Source of the DNA: Rotaria socialis
Lineage: Eukaryota > Rotifera > Eurotatoria > Philodinida > Philodinidae
Reading direction: 5' to 3'
NCBI GenBank assembly: GCA_905331475.1
Contig: CAJNYU010004124.1
Coordinates: 62,001 to 126,000 of the forward strand
DNA length: 64,000 nt
In this document: piece by piece, positions 63,176-64,000 of the stretch
Numbering within the stretch: position 1 is the stretch's first letter
Layout: every line of letters starts with the position of its first letter
Translations under genes and position numbers: made by a program
The notes under the pieces: model-generated
The model's input: only the letters and a program-made list of their open reading frames with translations
What the model was told of the DNA's origin: nothing
Database searches by the model: none

Positions 63176-64000
63176 TTTGTGTATGCAATTGAGTTTCAAA
63201 GATAAGCAATAAACAGTATGATGGTTTGTTTTCTTTTTTAACCTTATATTTATATATAAAAAAGGTAAAGAAAGAAATGGCGTCAGAACAGCTCACTCGT
63301 TCTTTTGTGTTCTCATTCACTCTTATCAACTGACGTCACCATCAAGGTTTGCGTATGATGATTCAGATTTTTCTTTCTCCATTTTTTTTGTTAATGATAG
63401 AAATACGTCAGAGATAAGAATATTAATCATGGCAAATAGTGCGTAGTAGTGAATCAACTTTCTTTTGATTACGATGCCAAAAATTGAATAAAAAATAACA
63501 TTAATAATTGCTTTGAATAATCGATAGTGACTCATTTAACTTTTGACAAGATAAATAGCTGTTGCAGTTCATCCTACAGACAGCTAACCATGTAAATATA
63601 AAACTTATGCTGATTTTATCTTTTGAAAAACGATGAATTTTCTGATACATCTTGATTAGCTGATAACCTTTGAATTGTTCTATGCAACAATATAGAAAAT
63701 AACTTTAGTTCTGCATAATTGTTTAGATAAACTACTATTATATCTTACAATTAGAATAGTAATGATCTATTTCATTAATATTTTGGTCAAGAAATAGACA
63801 TGAAAAAATAGCAACTCTGTCAGACATTAAAAATTTTCGGATGAAAATATTGCACGAAAGTAACGTTACGATAGATTTGACTTTATAAATAATTAAACTT
63901 TTGATCATGCATATTATTAAAACTTCATCAAAATAAAAAAAAACTCAAAACAATTCCACATGTGGATTATTCTTTTACATGCTCAATGACTCATAAGTTT
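63176..64000. other. Right edge of window, no supported gene
   Basis: A 69-aa frame at 63326-63535 (-) has two hydrophobic stretches but neither splice nor domain support. Confidence 0.35.

Noticed and set aside
63326-63535. 69-aa hydrophobic frame on the minus strand
   Set aside because: AT-rich sequence easily yields hydrophobic frames; no splice, homology or start-site support.

Overview
The window looks like nuclear DNA of a bdelloid rotifer, possibly a Rotaria-like species. This is inferred from gene content and architecture, not from a database match. The DNA is AT-rich. Genes are split by GT-AG introns, mostly 45-60 nt, with a few of 0.3-2 kb. The mix of animal-type genes (SLC6 monoamine transporter, Ariadne RBR ligase, CCCH zinc finger, EGF-Hint protein, peptide prohormone) with kelch and FG-GAP repeat families and many small transposon relics fits bdelloids. 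Exon chains were built by hand from splice sites and reading-frame phase; every chain given below joins in frame.

Left third (1-27 kb). A membrane-anchored seven-blade kelch protein (+, 297-3861) is interrupted by a 2.1 kb intron that carries a MITE-like palindrome. A 1.2 kb foldback element (4739-5911) has long inverted ends built from TTCGTCGC units. Two paralogues of an unnamed papain-like-fold family lie in inverted orientation at 6502-7598 (-) and 25961-27044 (+). They have identical exon lengths (30/802/92 nt), and noncoding homology extends beyond both. Between them lie a broken FG-GAP repeat pseudogene ending at telomere-like TGTGGG units (10457-11372) and a 17-exon, 2652-aa NO VEIN-type protein (-, 11715-22874) with an Hsp90-like ATPase core and a C-terminal DUF3883 domain.

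Middle (28-48 kb), all on the minus strand: a tandem CCCH (TTP-type) zinc-finger gene; a secreted EGF-repeat protein with a C-terminal hedgehog-type Hint domain; a 13-exon SLC6 monoamine transporter; a 487-aa unrecognised protein; a small basic ORF; and an Ariadne-type RBR E3 ubiquitin ligase. They are independent single-gene units and no operon is evident.

Right third (48-64 kb) is gene-poor and rich in non-autonomous transposons: two hAT-type elements (one with a perfect 8-bp target duplication), one TA-flanked element with 72-bp inverted ends, and two copies of a TCCGATAGG-rich element. Genes here are a candidate amidated neuropeptide precursor (53811-54179) and two duplicated single-C2-domain proteins (58668-59054 and 62789-63175).
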